Part shown: one piece after another, positions 7,610-15,370 of the stretch | Position numbering within the stretch: position 1 is the stretch's first letter | How the letters are laid out: each line of letters opens with the position of its first letter | NCBI GenBank assembly: GCA_937921735.1 | Contig: CAKZTQ010000018.1 | Location: 1 to 47,815 of the forward strand | Direction of reading: 5' to 3' | From: an uncultured archaeon | GTDB taxonomy: Archaea; Hadarchaeota; Hadarchaeia; Hadarchaeales; Hadarchaeaceae | DNA: 47,815 nt | Notes under the pieces: model-generated | Told to the model about the DNA's origin: nothing | Seen by the model: only the letters and a program-made list of their open reading frames with translations | The model's database searches: none | Made by a program: the position numbers and the translations under genes

Positions 7610-8368
7610 ATGCTGACGAAGCGGATAATACCATGCCTCGACGTCCTCAACGGACGCGTGGTCAAGGGTACGAGGTTCAAACAGCTTCAAGAGGCCGGCG
7701 ACCCAGCGGAGCTCGCTAAGCGGTACGACGAGCAGGGAGCGGACGAGGTGGTGTTCCTCGACATAGGGGCGTCGCCGGAGGGTAGGGAAGCGATGTACGG
7801 CGTAGTCGAGCGCACCGCCAAGCAGCTCTCCGTCCCCTTGACGGTCGGTGGAGGGATCCGTTCGCTCCAGCACATTGAGCGCATGCTCCGCTCCGGGGCA
7901 GACAAGGTGGCCATAAACACCGCCGCCGTCGAGGAGCCAGAGCTCGTGCGGGCGGCGGCACAGCGCTTCGGGAACCAATGCATAGTCGTGGCCATCGACG
8001 CCAAGCTGGTGGGACCAAAGAAATGGGAGGTCTATATCTACGGCGCCAGAAGGCCCACGGGCTTAGACGCGCTGCAGTGGGCGAGGAGGGTGGAGGAGCT
8101 CGGCGCCGGCGAGATCCTCCTGACAAGCATTGACGCCGACGGCACGCGCGCGGGCTACGACCTCGAGCTCACGCGCGCGGTGGCGGAGGCGGTGGACCTG
8201 CCGGTGATAGCCTCCGGCGGAGCGGGAAATCCGCAGCACATCTACGAGGTCCTCACCGAGGGCAAGGCGGATGCCGCGCTGGCCGCAGGCATCTTCCACT
8301 TTGGCCTCTACACGATCCAAGACGTCAAGCGCTACCTGCATGAGCGGGGGGTGCCGGTGCGGCTTTGA
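7610..8368 (+). CDS. hisF: Imidazole glycerol phosphate synthase, cyclase subunit
   Basis: A 252-residue beta/alpha barrel that uses ammonia delivered by HisH to cyclise PRFAR into imidazole glycerol phosphate and AICAR. Catalytic residues are D11 in [14 protein letters not shown] and the second Asp in [14 protein letters not shown] near residue 176. Phosphate loops are TVGGGIRS and IASGGAGN. It starts directly after the hisB stop. Its partner hisH is two genes downstream, separated by hisD. Confidence 0.96.
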   Translation: MLTKRIIPCLDVLNGRVVKGTRFKQLQEAGDPAELAKRYDEQGADEVVFLDIGASPEGREAMYGVVERTAKQLSVPLTVGGGIRSLQHIERMLRSGADKVAINTAAVEEPELVRAAAQRFGNQCIVVAIDAKLVGPKKWEVYIYGARRPTGLDALQWARRVEELGAGEILLTSIDADGTRAGYDLELTRAVAEAVDLPVIASGGAGNPQHIYEVLTEGKADAALAAGIFHFGLYTIQDVKRYLHERGVPVRL

Positions 8369-8387
8369 TGCGGCGGGAGCGATGATC

Positions 8388-9689
8388 ATGCCCTTAAAGC
8401 CAGTGCGCCTGTGGGAATGCTCGCGCGAGGAGAGGGAGCGCTTGCTGAGGCGTTCGGAGCTGGACGTCGCCTCGGTTGCCACCCAAGTAAGACAAATAGT
8501 GGAGGAGGTGCGCGAGAAAGGCGATGAGGCCGTGATCCACTACACCGAGCTCTTCGACGGCGTGAGGCTAGACCCCCTGCGGCTCCGCGTGAGCGAGGAG
8601 GAGCTCCGTGAGGCTTACGAGCGAGTGAGCGCGGACGTAGTCAAAGCCATGAAATCGGCCGCGAGGGCGATCAGAAAGTTCCATCTCAAACAATTGCCCC
8701 GCGAATGGATGGTGCAACTGCAGCCAGGCATAAAGGCGGGACAGCTCGTTCGACCTTTGGCTAGCGTGGGCATCTACGCTCCGGGCGGACTGGCGAGGTA
8801 CCCCTCGAGCGTGCTGATGGCCGCGATCCCGGCGAAGGTGGCGGGCGTCGAGAGGGTCATCATGTGCACCCCTCCCAGCCGCGATGGCGAGGTTGACCCG
8901 GCTATGCTCGTCGCGGCCGACCTCGCCGGCGTTGAGGCTGTGTTCAGGATCGGCGGCGCCCAGGCGATAGCGGCGATGGCGTACGGCACGCAGACCGTCC
9001 CCAAGGTGGACAAGGTGGTGGGCCCGGGCAACGTCTACGTCGTGGCTGCCAAGCAAGCGGTCGCGACTGAGGTCGAGGTCGACTTCGCTGCAGGACCCAG
9101 CGAGGTGCTCATCCTAGCCGACTCGTCTGCTAACGCAAACTACGTGGCGGCCGACATGATGGCGCAGGCAGAGCATGACCCTGCCGCGGCGGCCGTACTG
9201 GTGACCGTTTCCGAGGAGCTCGCCTCGAAGGTTCTCGCGCTGCTTCAGCGGGAGCTCGGGGAAGCCCCCCGCCGGGAGATCGTTAGTAGATCGTTGGAGA
9301 AGTACGGGAGCATCGTGCTAGCCCGCAACTTGGCGGAAGCCGTCGAATTCGTGAACGCGTACGCACCGGAGCACCTTCAGCTTATGGTCAAGCACCCCCA
9401 GCGAGTGCTCAAAGAGGTGAAGAACGCCGGCGCGATCTTCATAGGGCCGTACTCCCCCGTCGCGGCGGGAGACTTCGCCATCGGGCCCAACCACATCTTG
9501 CCCACCGGCGGGGCCGCGCGTGGGCGCTCGGGAATATCGGTGATGGATTTCCTGAAGCTCCCGACCGTGCAAGCGCTCACGAGGAGGGGTCTGAAGCAAG
9601 TGGCGGGAATCGTCGAGAAGCTGGCGGAGGTCGAGGGATTGCCCAACCACGCGAGAAGCGTGAGGGTAAGGTTGGGGGAAGAGAGGTAA
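8388..9689 (+). CDS. hisD: Histidinol dehydrogenase
   Basis: A 433-residue zinc enzyme that oxidises histidinol to histidine in two NAD-dependent steps. Recognisable segments are GIYAPGGLARYPSSVLM, DKVVGPGNVYV, the zinc/catalytic QAEHDPAAAAVLVT, and PNHILPTGGAARGRSG near the C-terminus. I prefer the ATG at 8388: GGGAG at 8375-8379 is eight bases away, against two for the in-frame ATG at 8382. Reading further upstream enters hisF. Follows hisF by a 19-base gap. Confidence 0.95.
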   Translation: MPLKPVRLWECSREERERLLRRSELDVASVATQVRQIVEEVREKGDEAVIHYTELFDGVRLDPLRLRVSEEELREAYERVSADVVKAMKSAARAIRKFHLKQLPREWMVQLQPGIKAGQLVRPLASVGIYAPGGLARYPSSVLMAAIPAKVAGVERVIMCTPPSRDGEVDPAMLVAADLAGVEAVFRIGGAQAIAAMAYGTQTVPKVDKVVGPGNVYVVAAKQAVATEVEVDFAAGPSEVLILADSSANANYVAADMMAQAEHDPAAAAVLVTVSEELASKVLALLQRELGEAPRREIVSRSLEKYGSIVLARNLAEAVEFVNAYAPEHLQLMVKHPQRVLKEVKNAGAIFIGPYSPVAAGDFAIGPNHILPTGGAARGRSGISVMDFLKLPTVQALTRRGLKQVAGIVEKLAEVEGLPNHARSVRVRLGEER

Positions 9690-9693
9690 AAAC

Positions 9694-10302
9694 GTGGTGA
9701 AGGTGGCGATATTGAACTACGGCGTGGGCAACTTGCACAGCATCCGCCAGGGGCTCGAGCGGGTCGGCGCCAGAGTGGTGATCACGGACGAGCCAGAAGA
9801 AATCGAAAGAGCCGATGCACTCGTGCTGCCCGGCGTCGGGACGCTAAGGGGCGCCATCGAACGATTATCCGACAAAAGGGGAGCGATCTGGAAGGCAGCT
9901 TTTGAGGACAAGCCATTGCTAGGGATTTGCTTGGGCTTGCAGCTACTGTTCGACCGGAGCGAGGAGGGGAATTCAAAGGGGCTGGGCCTCATGCGTGGGG
10001 AGGTGGTCAGACTACCCCGCGGGCTCAAGGTACCTCACATGGGCTGGAACTACCTAAGGGTGAAACGCTCGCACCCCATCGTCCGCGACGTCCCCTCGGG
10101 AAGCTATGTGTACTTCATGCACTCCTACTACGTACACCCTGAGGATCGAGACGCGGTCGTAGCCACCACAAGTTATGGCCCGGAGTTCCCATCCGTTGTA
10201 GCCTCTGGCTCGATCGTGGGCGTACAATTCCACCCCGAGAGGAGTGGCGAGCCAGGGATGCGGACGCTTCGCAACTTCGTGGAAATGGTGGGATCGGCGT
10301 GA
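9694..10302 (+). CDS. hisH: Imidazole glycerol phosphate synthase, glutamine amidotransferase subunit
   Basis: A 202-residue class I glutaminase that supplies ammonia to HisF. The catalytic triad is visible: C79 in LLGICLGLQLLF, H180 and E182 in VQFHPERSGE. The oxyanion segment PGVGT is present near residue 46. GTG start at 9694, four bases after hisD. The stop overlaps hisI in a GTGA arrangement. Separation from hisF by hisD is a minor departure from the frequent hisH-hisA-hisF order. Confidence 0.95.
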   Translation: MVKVAILNYGVGNLHSIRQGLERVGARVVITDEPEEIERADALVLPGVGTLRGAIERLSDKRGAIWKAAFEDKPLLGICLGLQLLFDRSEEGNSKGLGLMRGEVVRLPRGLKVPHMGWNYLRVKRSHPIVRDVPSGSYVYFMHSYYVHPEDRDAVVATTSYGPEFPSVVASGSIVGVQFHPERSGEPGMRTLRNFVEMVGSA

Positions 10303-10697
10303 AGCTATCAATGGATCGAGCACGTGAGATCGCCAAGGCGCTGAAGTTCAAGGACGGCCTGATCACCGCCATCGCGCGGGACTTCAGAAGCAAGGACGTG
10401 CTGATGGTCGCGAACATGAACGAGGAGGCCCTGCTCAAGACCCTGACGACTGGTCTGATGCACTACTGGAGCCGCTCCCGTAAGCGACTTTGGCTTAAAG
10501 GCGAGACCTCAGGGCACTACCAGCGCGTGCGCGGGGTTTGGGTGGACTGCGACGGCGACGCGGCCGTGTTCGACGTGGAGCAGGTGGGCGCGGCATGCCA
10601 CGAGGGCTACTACTCCTGCTTCTACCGCAAGCTCAGGCGAGGCAAGCTCGTGACCGCGCTGAAGCGAAAGTTCGACCCAAAGAAAGTGTACGGGTAG
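10299..10697 (+). CDS. hisI: Phosphoribosyl-AMP cyclohydrolase
   Basis: A 132-residue zinc/magnesium enzyme that opens the adenine ring of PR-AMP. Diagnostic motifs are VLMVANMNEEALLKTL, the YWSRSRKRLWLKGETSGH substrate loop, DCDGDAAVF with the metal-binding Asp/Cys set, and ACHEGYYSCFYR. There is no HisE (PR-ATP pyrophosphatase) domain or gene attached, so that step must be encoded elsewhere. Start taken as GTG 10299 in the GTGA overlap; ATG 10311 is an alternative. Last gene of the operon. Confidence 0.94.
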   Translation: MKLSMDRAREIAKALKFKDGLITAIARDFRSKDVLMVANMNEEALLKTLTTGLMHYWSRSRKRLWLKGETSGHYQRVRGVWVDCDGDAAVFDVEQVGAACHEGYYSCFYRKLRRGKLVTALKRKFDPKKVYG

Positions 10698-10754
10698 CAC
10701 ACCTCTACAACAGAAAATCTTTTGAACCCAAACCCTCAAGATAGAAAAGGTGCA

Positions 10755-11033
10755 ATGATGCGAGAACCTCCACAGTACATGGAGGAAGAAGAGGAGGAAG
10801 AGGAGGAGTACTGGCCCCTGAACATAAGATTTGAACTCATCGAGTACATCTTGCGCCGCTACGGCAGCTTGCAAGCGAAGGACATCGCACAGATCTTGGG
10901 CTGCGGGACCGACGAGGTTCGCCGAATGCTGCGGGAACTGGAGCGCTCTGGTAGGGTCAGAAGGGCAAAGCTCGGCAAAAACTACGTTTGGACCCCCGTT
11001 GAGGAGCCGCACCTGAACTTCATGTATTATTGA
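10755..11033 (+). CDS. Small winged-helix protein with acidic N-terminal tract
   Basis: A 92-residue protein. Residues 9-17 include nine consecutive Glu, then comes a winged-helix fold: FELIEYILRRYGSLQAKDIA (helices 1-2), ILGCGTDEVRRMLRELERSG (recognition helix) and RVRRAKLGKNYVW (wing). Start is one of two adjacent ATGs (10755 or 10758) after AGGTG at 10749-10752. An upstream TTG at 10722 lies in the AAAATCTTTT promoter-like stretch and is unlikely. It sits alone between the his operon and the pterin-cofactor genes. A transcription-associated role is plausible; the acidic tail could contact basic proteins or mimic DNA. No specific family recognised. Confidence 0.65.
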   Translation: MMREPPQYMEEEEEEEEEYWPLNIRFELIEYILRRYGSLQAKDIAQILGCGTDEVRRMLRELERSGRVRRAKLGKNYVWTPVEEPHLNFMYY

Positions 11034-11134
11034 TCGTTCCATCCCATCGCATTGACCGCTAGCTGGATATGCTTGAGTCCCCGAAGAACTAGGGGTTCAT
11101 GTCCCTCCCTTGGTCCCTTCCGCACGAGGTCAAG

Positions 11135-11145
11135 AATTTAATAAG
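11135..11145 (+). promoter_or_regulatory. TATA-like box for moaC
   Basis: AATTTAATAAG predicts a transcript start near 11165. This supports the ATG at 11177 rather than the in-frame ATG at 11099, which lies upstream of the box. Confidence 0.55.
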
Positions 11146-11176
11146 CAAGTTCCGTTCAATAATTCGGCGTGAACAG

Positions 11177-11611
11177 ATGGCCCACATGGTCGACGTTGGC
11201 GCGAAGCCCGAGGTCCCCAGATCGGCGACGGCTACCGGATTCATTCGCCTGAGGGGCAGCACCATCGAGAAGATCAAGGCAGGCGAAGTACCCAAAGGTG
11301 ATGTGCTCACTGTAGCGCAGACCGCTGCCATCTTGGCGGTCAAGCGCACCCCCGAGCTCATACCCCTCACCCATCCGATACCCATAACAGGTGTGGACGT
11401 GTGGCTTGAGTTGGAGGACGAGGGCGTCCGCGCGAGGGTAGAGGTCAGGAGTACGGGACAGACGGGCGTCGAGATGGAGGCGCTGGCGGGGGTCGCGGCC
11501 GCCCTGCTGACGGTTTGGGACATGGTGAAGGGTCTGGAGAAGGACGAGGCCGGCCAATATCCAACGACGGAGATTACCGATATCAGGGTGGAGAGGAAGG
11601 TGAAGGGATGA
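11177..11611 (+). CDS. moaC: Cyclic pyranopterin monophosphate synthase
   Basis: A 144-residue enzyme that, with MoaA, turns GTP into cyclic pyranopterin monophosphate, the first intermediate of molybdenum/tungsten cofactor. Begins MVDVGAKPEVPRSATA after two residues of leader (M-A-H), matching the family start. Active-site segments LIPLTHPIPITGVDV and TGVEMEALAGVAAALLTVWDM are intact. Length fits the archaeal MoaC range once the start downstream of the TATA box is used. The stop overlaps moaB in ATGA. Confidence 0.93.
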   Translation: MAHMVDVGAKPEVPRSATATGFIRLRGSTIEKIKAGEVPKGDVLTVAQTAAILAVKRTPELIPLTHPIPITGVDVWLELEDEGVRARVEVRSTGQTGVEMEALAGVAAALLTVWDMVKGLEKDEAGQYPTTEITDIRVERKVKG

Positions 11612-12123
11612 GCGGGATAGAACACAAAAAGGATGTGCCGCAGCACCTGAGGGTCGCGGTGCTCACGATAAGCGACAGCCGTGCGGCGGCGATGCACGAG
11701 GGGAGAGACGAGGACGTCTCCGGGAAGCTCATCGAGCGTAGACTACAAGAGGCGGGCCATTCGTCCATCAGGTTGATCTTGCCAGACGAGACGGAGGAGA
11801 TACGGGCCGCCATCGAGAGGTTTTCCTCCGACCCGGAGACGGATGTCATAATAACCACGGGAGGCACTGGCATAACCAGGCGGGACGTCACCATAGAGAC
11901 GATAGCCCCCCTTCTGGAGAAGGAGCTGCCTGGGTTCGGTGAACTCCTTCGGCGCATCGGCTACGAGAAGGTTGGAGGCCCCGCCATCCTGACGAGGGCC
12001 ACCGCCGGGGTGATAAGGAGGAAGCCGGTGTTCTGCCTGCCTGGCGCACCCAACGCGGTCGAGGTGGCGATGGACCTCATCCTTCCTGAACTCGGGCACA
12101 TCGTCAAACACGCGCGTGAATGA
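11608..12123 (+). CDS. moaB: Molybdopterin adenylyltransferase (MoaB/MogA family)
   Basis: A 171-residue MogA/MoaB-type protein that adenylates molybdopterin before metal insertion; archaeal MoaB is known to do this for tungsten. Visible motifs are VLTISDSRAA, DVIITTGGTGITRRDVT (the MPT-binding TGGTG loop near residue 94) and PGAPNAVEVAMD. Begins at ATG 11608 within the moaC stop overlap. Followed immediately by two moeA genes that complete metal insertion. Confidence 0.9.
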   Translation: MSGIEHKKDVPQHLRVAVLTISDSRAAAMHEGRDEDVSGKLIERRLQEAGHSSIRLILPDETEEIRAAIERFSSDPETDVIITTGGTGITRRDVTIETIAPLLEKELPGFGELLRRIGYEKVGGPAILTRATAGVIRRKPVFCLPGAPNAVEVAMDLILPELGHIVKHARE

Positions 12124-12124
12124 G

Positions 12125-13369
12125 ATGTCCGTCCGAATGCGTGGCTTCACCAGCTACACCAAGCTTGCGGATGCGCTTGAGATGGTGCTCTCGAGGGTCA
12201 AGCAGCTGGAGCCGGAAGTGGTGCCCTTCGAGCGAGCCCTCAACAGGGCTCTGGCGGAGGACGTGATCTCGAGGGTGGACCTCCCCCCCTTCGACCGCGC
12301 GGCCGTCGACGGGTACGCGGTTCGGGCGGCGGACACGTTTGGGGCCACCGAATCCAAGCCGGTGAAGCTGAGGGTGGTCGGCTCCGTGGGCGTGGGGTCG
12401 GCGGCGAGGCTGGAGGTGGGTAGAGGGGAGGCCGCGAAGGTAGCGACGGGCGCCCCCATGCCTAGGGGGGCCGACGCGGTGGTGATGGTGGAACAAACTA
12501 AGACGGAGGGTGAACACGTCTTTATCTTCGCGAAGCTCCCGCCCGGCAAAAACGTGTCCGCCAAGGGCGAGGACGTGAGGAGGGGCGAGGTGATCCTCGA
12601 GAAGGGAAGGTTGCTGAGACCGCAGGAGGTGGGCATGCTAGCTGCCACGGGAAACGTGAAGGTAAAGGTGGCCCGAAGGCCTAAGGTCGCGATCCTAGCG
12701 ACGGGCGAGGAACTCAGGCCGCCAGGGGCGAGGCTGAGGGAAGGGGAGATAATCGATGCCAACAGCTACTCCCTAGCGGCGGCAGTTGAAAGCTGTGGGG
12801 GCCTGCCACGTCGCCTCGGGATGGTCCCCGACGACGCGCGGTCGCTGAGGCGAGCCTTGAGGAAAGCATCCGGATACGACATGGCCTTGATATCCGGCGG
12901 CAGCTCCGTCGGCGAGCAGGACTTGGTGCCAGACGTGATCGCCGAGCTGGGGGAGCTATTGTTCCATGGCGTGGCCATTCGCCCAGGAGGCCCTACGGCT
13001 TTCGGCGTGGTGGGAGGAAAGCCCTTCTTCGGGCTCCCAGGCTTCCCCGTCAGCGCGCTCGTCGCCTTTGACATGCTGGTGCGTCCCGCGCTCCGCCGCA
13101 TGCAGGGCCTGCCGGCGGATCGGGGCTATCCCAAGGTTCGCGCGCGGTTGGCGAGGAAGGTTAGCTCGACGCTTGGGCGAATGGGAATCGTGAGGGTGCG
13201 GGTCCGCGAGCAAGCGGGTGAGCTCGTGGCCGAGCCCATCCGAGTAGCCGGCTCAGGGATACTGAGCTCGATGACCCGCGCCGACGGATTTCTAACGGTG
13301 CCCGAGGATGTGGAGGGGCTGAAGGAGGGGAGTCTGGTCGAGGTGGAGCTCTACCGATGGCCGATGTAG
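12125..13369 (+). CDS. moeA: Molybdopterin molybdotransferase, first tandem copy
   Basis: A 414-residue MoeA that inserts molybdate or tungstate into adenylated molybdopterin. It has the N-terminal linker/lid with VDLPPFDRAAVDGYAV, the ATGAPMPRGADAVVMVEQ motif, the central MogA-like domain with ISGGSSVGEQD and the MPT/metal site PGGPTAFGVV, then LPGFPVSALVAFD and a beta-barrel C-terminal domain. Start chosen at ATG 12125; GTG 12116 and ATG 12137 are in frame too. Two stretches (12267-12339 and 12443-12495) are base-for-base identical to the next gene. Archaea with two moeA copies may use them for different metals; that is inference here. Confidence 0.92.
   Translation: MSVRMRGFTSYTKLADALEMVLSRVKQLEPEVVPFERALNRALAEDVISRVDLPPFDRAAVDGYAVRAADTFGATESKPVKLRVVGSVGVGSAARLEVGRGEAAKVATGAPMPRGADAVVMVEQTKTEGEHVFIFAKLPPGKNVSAKGEDVRRGEVILEKGRLLRPQEVGMLAATGNVKVKVARRPKVAILATGEELRPPGARLREGEIIDANSYSLAAAVESCGGLPRRLGMVPDDARSLRRALRKASGYDMALISGGSSVGEQDLVPDVIAELGELLFHGVAIRPGGPTAFGVVGGKPFFGLPGFPVSALVAFDMLVRPALRRMQGLPADRGYPKVRARLARKVSSTLGRMGIVRVRVREQAGELVAEPIRVAGSGILSSMTRADGFLTVPEDVEGLKEGSLVEVELYRWPM
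12267..12339 (+). repeat. 73-bp patch identical between tandem moeA genes (copy 1)
   Basis: Every base matches 13532-13604, at a constant offset of 1265. It encodes the VDLPPFDRAAVDGYAV region. Flanking sequence has diverged, including at silent sites. Confidence 0.9.
12443..12495 (+). repeat. 53-bp patch identical between tandem moeA genes (copy 1)
   Basis: Every base matches 13708-13760, again at offset 1265. It encodes ATGAPMPRGADAVVMVE. The 103 bases between the two patches are strongly diverged. Confidence 0.9.
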
Positions 13370-14643
13370 GCGGGGGCTTGGGATTGACGAACGATTGGAC
13401 GGCGGGATTTCTTCGCGTGAGGACCCTAGAGGAAGCAAAGCGTTTGTTGGAGGAACACTGGCGTCCCAAGCCCAGCGTGGCCGAGGTACCCCTCGAGAGG
13501 GCAGGGGGGCGAATACTTGCGGAGGACGTGGTCTCGAGGGTGGACCTCCCCCCCTTCGACCGCGCGGCCGTCGACGGGTACGCGGTTCGGGCGGCGGACA
13601 CGTTCGGCGCGGACGAGGAAACACCCATCGAGCTCCTTTGCGTGGGGCGCATACGAGCCGGTGATTGGCCGAAGCTGAGGGTGGGCAGGGGGAGGTGCGC
13701 TGAGATCGCGACGGGCGCCCCCATGCCTAGGGGGGCCGACGCGGTGGTGATGGTGGAACACGCTATCGCGGAAAAAAATGCCGTGAGGGTCTACCGCGCG
13801 GTCGCCCCGGGCGAGAACGTGGTGCAGCGAGCGTCCGAGGTCAAGCGCGGCGAGGTGGTCCTACCCGCGGGAAGGAGGCTGACCCCACAGCTCATCGGGA
13901 CCCTAGCTGCGGTCGGCGTAGGGAGGGTCAAGGTCTTCGAGCGGCCTCGGGTAGCGGTCATCTCCAGCGGCGCCGAGCTCACGAGGCCTGGCGGTAGGCT
14001 TGGACGTGGGAAGGTTTACGACATCAACGGGCCTGCGATATGCGAGGCCGTTAGAACCTGCGGCTGCGAACCGGTGTACCTCGGCATCGTGCGCGACGAG
14101 CCAGCGCGGGTGAGGTCCGCGATCGAGAAGGGCCTCGCTTCCTGCGAGGTGGTCATCATCTCCGGTGGCTCGTCAGCGGGCAGGGGGGACCTGGTGCCCA
14201 ACGTGGTGAGTGACATGGGGGAGCCTGGACTGTTAGTACATGGGCTCGCGATGAAGCCAGGAAAGCCGACCTTCGTGGCGGTGGTGAGCGGCAAGCCCGT
14301 ATTCGGGCTTCCGGGCTACCCGGTGTCCGCGTTCATGGTGTTTGACCAGCTCGTGGCGCCTTACCTGAGGGAGTTAGCGGGAGATCGGCAGGTCAAGCGG
14401 GAAAGGGCTGTGGCGAGGCTGAGCAGGAGGATATTATCGGCGAAGGGGAGGCGGGAGCTGGTGCCGGTTAAGCTACTTCGCCGAGACGGAGAGCTTTTAG
14501 CCGAGCCGCTCCTAAAGGGCTCTGGGGCGATCACGTCGCTTTCGATGGCGGACGGCTACATCGAGGTGCCGTTGGGGCGGGAGATGGTCGAGGAGGGGGA
14601 AATCGTCGAAGTCGTGATCTTTGGGGGCGCGGACGTTGCTTAG
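13357..14643 (+). CDS. moeA: Molybdopterin molybdotransferase, second tandem copy
   Basis: A 428-residue MoeA paralogue with the same domain order as its upstream neighbour: VDLPPFDRAAVDGYAV, ATGAPMPRGADAVVMVEH, ISGGSSAGRGDLVPNV, the metal site as KPGKPTFVAVV (against RPGGPTAFGVV in copy 1) and LPGYPVSAFMVFD. The Lys/Pro difference at the metal-site loop may matter for molybdate versus tungstate choice, though this is speculative. The ATG at 13357 overlaps the first copy by 13 bases with an upstream GGTGGAG. The C-terminal end overlaps mobB. Confidence 0.91.
   Translation: MADVGGGLGLTNDWTAGFLRVRTLEEAKRLLEEHWRPKPSVAEVPLERAGGRILAEDVVSRVDLPPFDRAAVDGYAVRAADTFGADEETPIELLCVGRIRAGDWPKLRVGRGRCAEIATGAPMPRGADAVVMVEHAIAEKNAVRVYRAVAPGENVVQRASEVKRGEVVLPAGRRLTPQLIGTLAAVGVGRVKVFERPRVAVISSGAELTRPGGRLGRGKVYDINGPAICEAVRTCGCEPVYLGIVRDEPARVRSAIEKGLASCEVVIISGGSSAGRGDLVPNVVSDMGEPGLLVHGLAMKPGKPTFVAVVSGKPVFGLPGYPVSAFMVFDQLVAPYLRELAGDRQVKRERAVARLSRRILSAKGRRELVPVKLLRRDGELLAEPLLKGSGAITSLSMADGYIEVPLGREMVEEGEIVEVVIFGGADVA
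13532..13604 (+). repeat. 73-bp patch identical between tandem moeA genes (copy 2)
   Basis: Partner of 12267-12339; identical over its full length. Confidence 0.9.
13708..13760 (+). repeat. 53-bp patch identical between tandem moeA genes (copy 2)
   Basis: Partner of 12443-12495; identical over its full length. Confidence 0.9.
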
Positions 14644-15370
14644 GGCGGTCGCGGTGGTGGGCTACAGGAAGTCGGGCAAGACCACCATCGTCGAGGGTCT
14701 CGTGAAGGAGCTCGTGAGGCGGGGGTACAAGGTGGGGACGGTAAAACACATCCGCGAGAAGGACTTCAGCATCGACCAACGGGGCAAGGACACCTGGCGA
14801 CACGCGCAGGCGGGTGCCAGCACCGTGATCTGCATCGCCCCCCGCGAGGTCGCCACCATAAGTCGGCGCCGCACGAAGCTGGAGGAGGTCCTGCGCGCGC
14901 TCCGGGGGTTAGATTTCGTGATCATAGAGGGCTTCAGGAGGGCGAGCGGGATACCGAAGGTGGCGGTGGCTCGAAGCGTCGGCGAGGCGAAAGAACTTGC
15001 GGACGAATTCACGGTCGCGTGCGTTGGGCATCGCAAGCCTTGGCTGCCCCTATTTAAGCACGATGAGGCCGGGAAGCTCGCGGACCTCCTCGAGCAAAGG
15101 GTCCCGCCTTTGCTGCCGGGGATCGACTGTAGGCGCTGCGGCTACCAAAGCTGCAAGGAGTTCTCGCTGGCCGTAATCGCCGGGCGCGAGCGCTGGAACG
15201 GATGCCCAGCGCTGCGGGAGCGCGTGGTCCTCACCGTGGACGGCAAACGGGTACATCTAAACCCTTTCATCCAAGAACTCATCTCCGGGACGCTGGATGG
15301 GATGCTGTCCGCCCTGAAGGGGGTCAAGGGCAAGGAGATCGAGCTAAAGGTGAGGAGGCGTGCGCGATAG
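14636..15370 (+). CDS. mobB: MobB-type GTPase fused to a C-terminal Fe-S motif domain
   Basis: A 244-residue protein. The N-terminal 140 residues are MobB: Walker A GYRKSGKTTIVEG (residues 9-21), VGTVKHIREKDFSIDQRGKD (the typical MobB KH...D segment) and FVIIEGFRRA. The C-terminal part carries CRRCGYQSCKEF and a fourth Cys in WNGCPAL, matching the short four-cysteine Fe-S domain seen in several archaeal redox proteins. MobB assists guanine-nucleotide attachment to molybdopterin, but AOR-type tungsten enzymes use the cofactor without a nucleotide, so the fused form may act in another cofactor step. Start: TTG 14636 with GGGGG eight bases upstream; TTG 14621 is in frame too. Confidence 0.85.
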   Translation: MLRAVAVVGYRKSGKTTIVEGLVKELVRRGYKVGTVKHIREKDFSIDQRGKDTWRHAQAGASTVICIAPREVATISRRRTKLEEVLRALRGLDFVIIEGFRRASGIPKVAVARSVGEAKELADEFTVACVGHRKPWLPLFKHDEAGKLADLLEQRVPPLLPGIDCRRCGYQSCKEFSLAVIAGRERWNGCPALRERVVLTVDGKRVHLNPFIQELISGTLDGMLSALKGVKGKEIELKVRRRAR

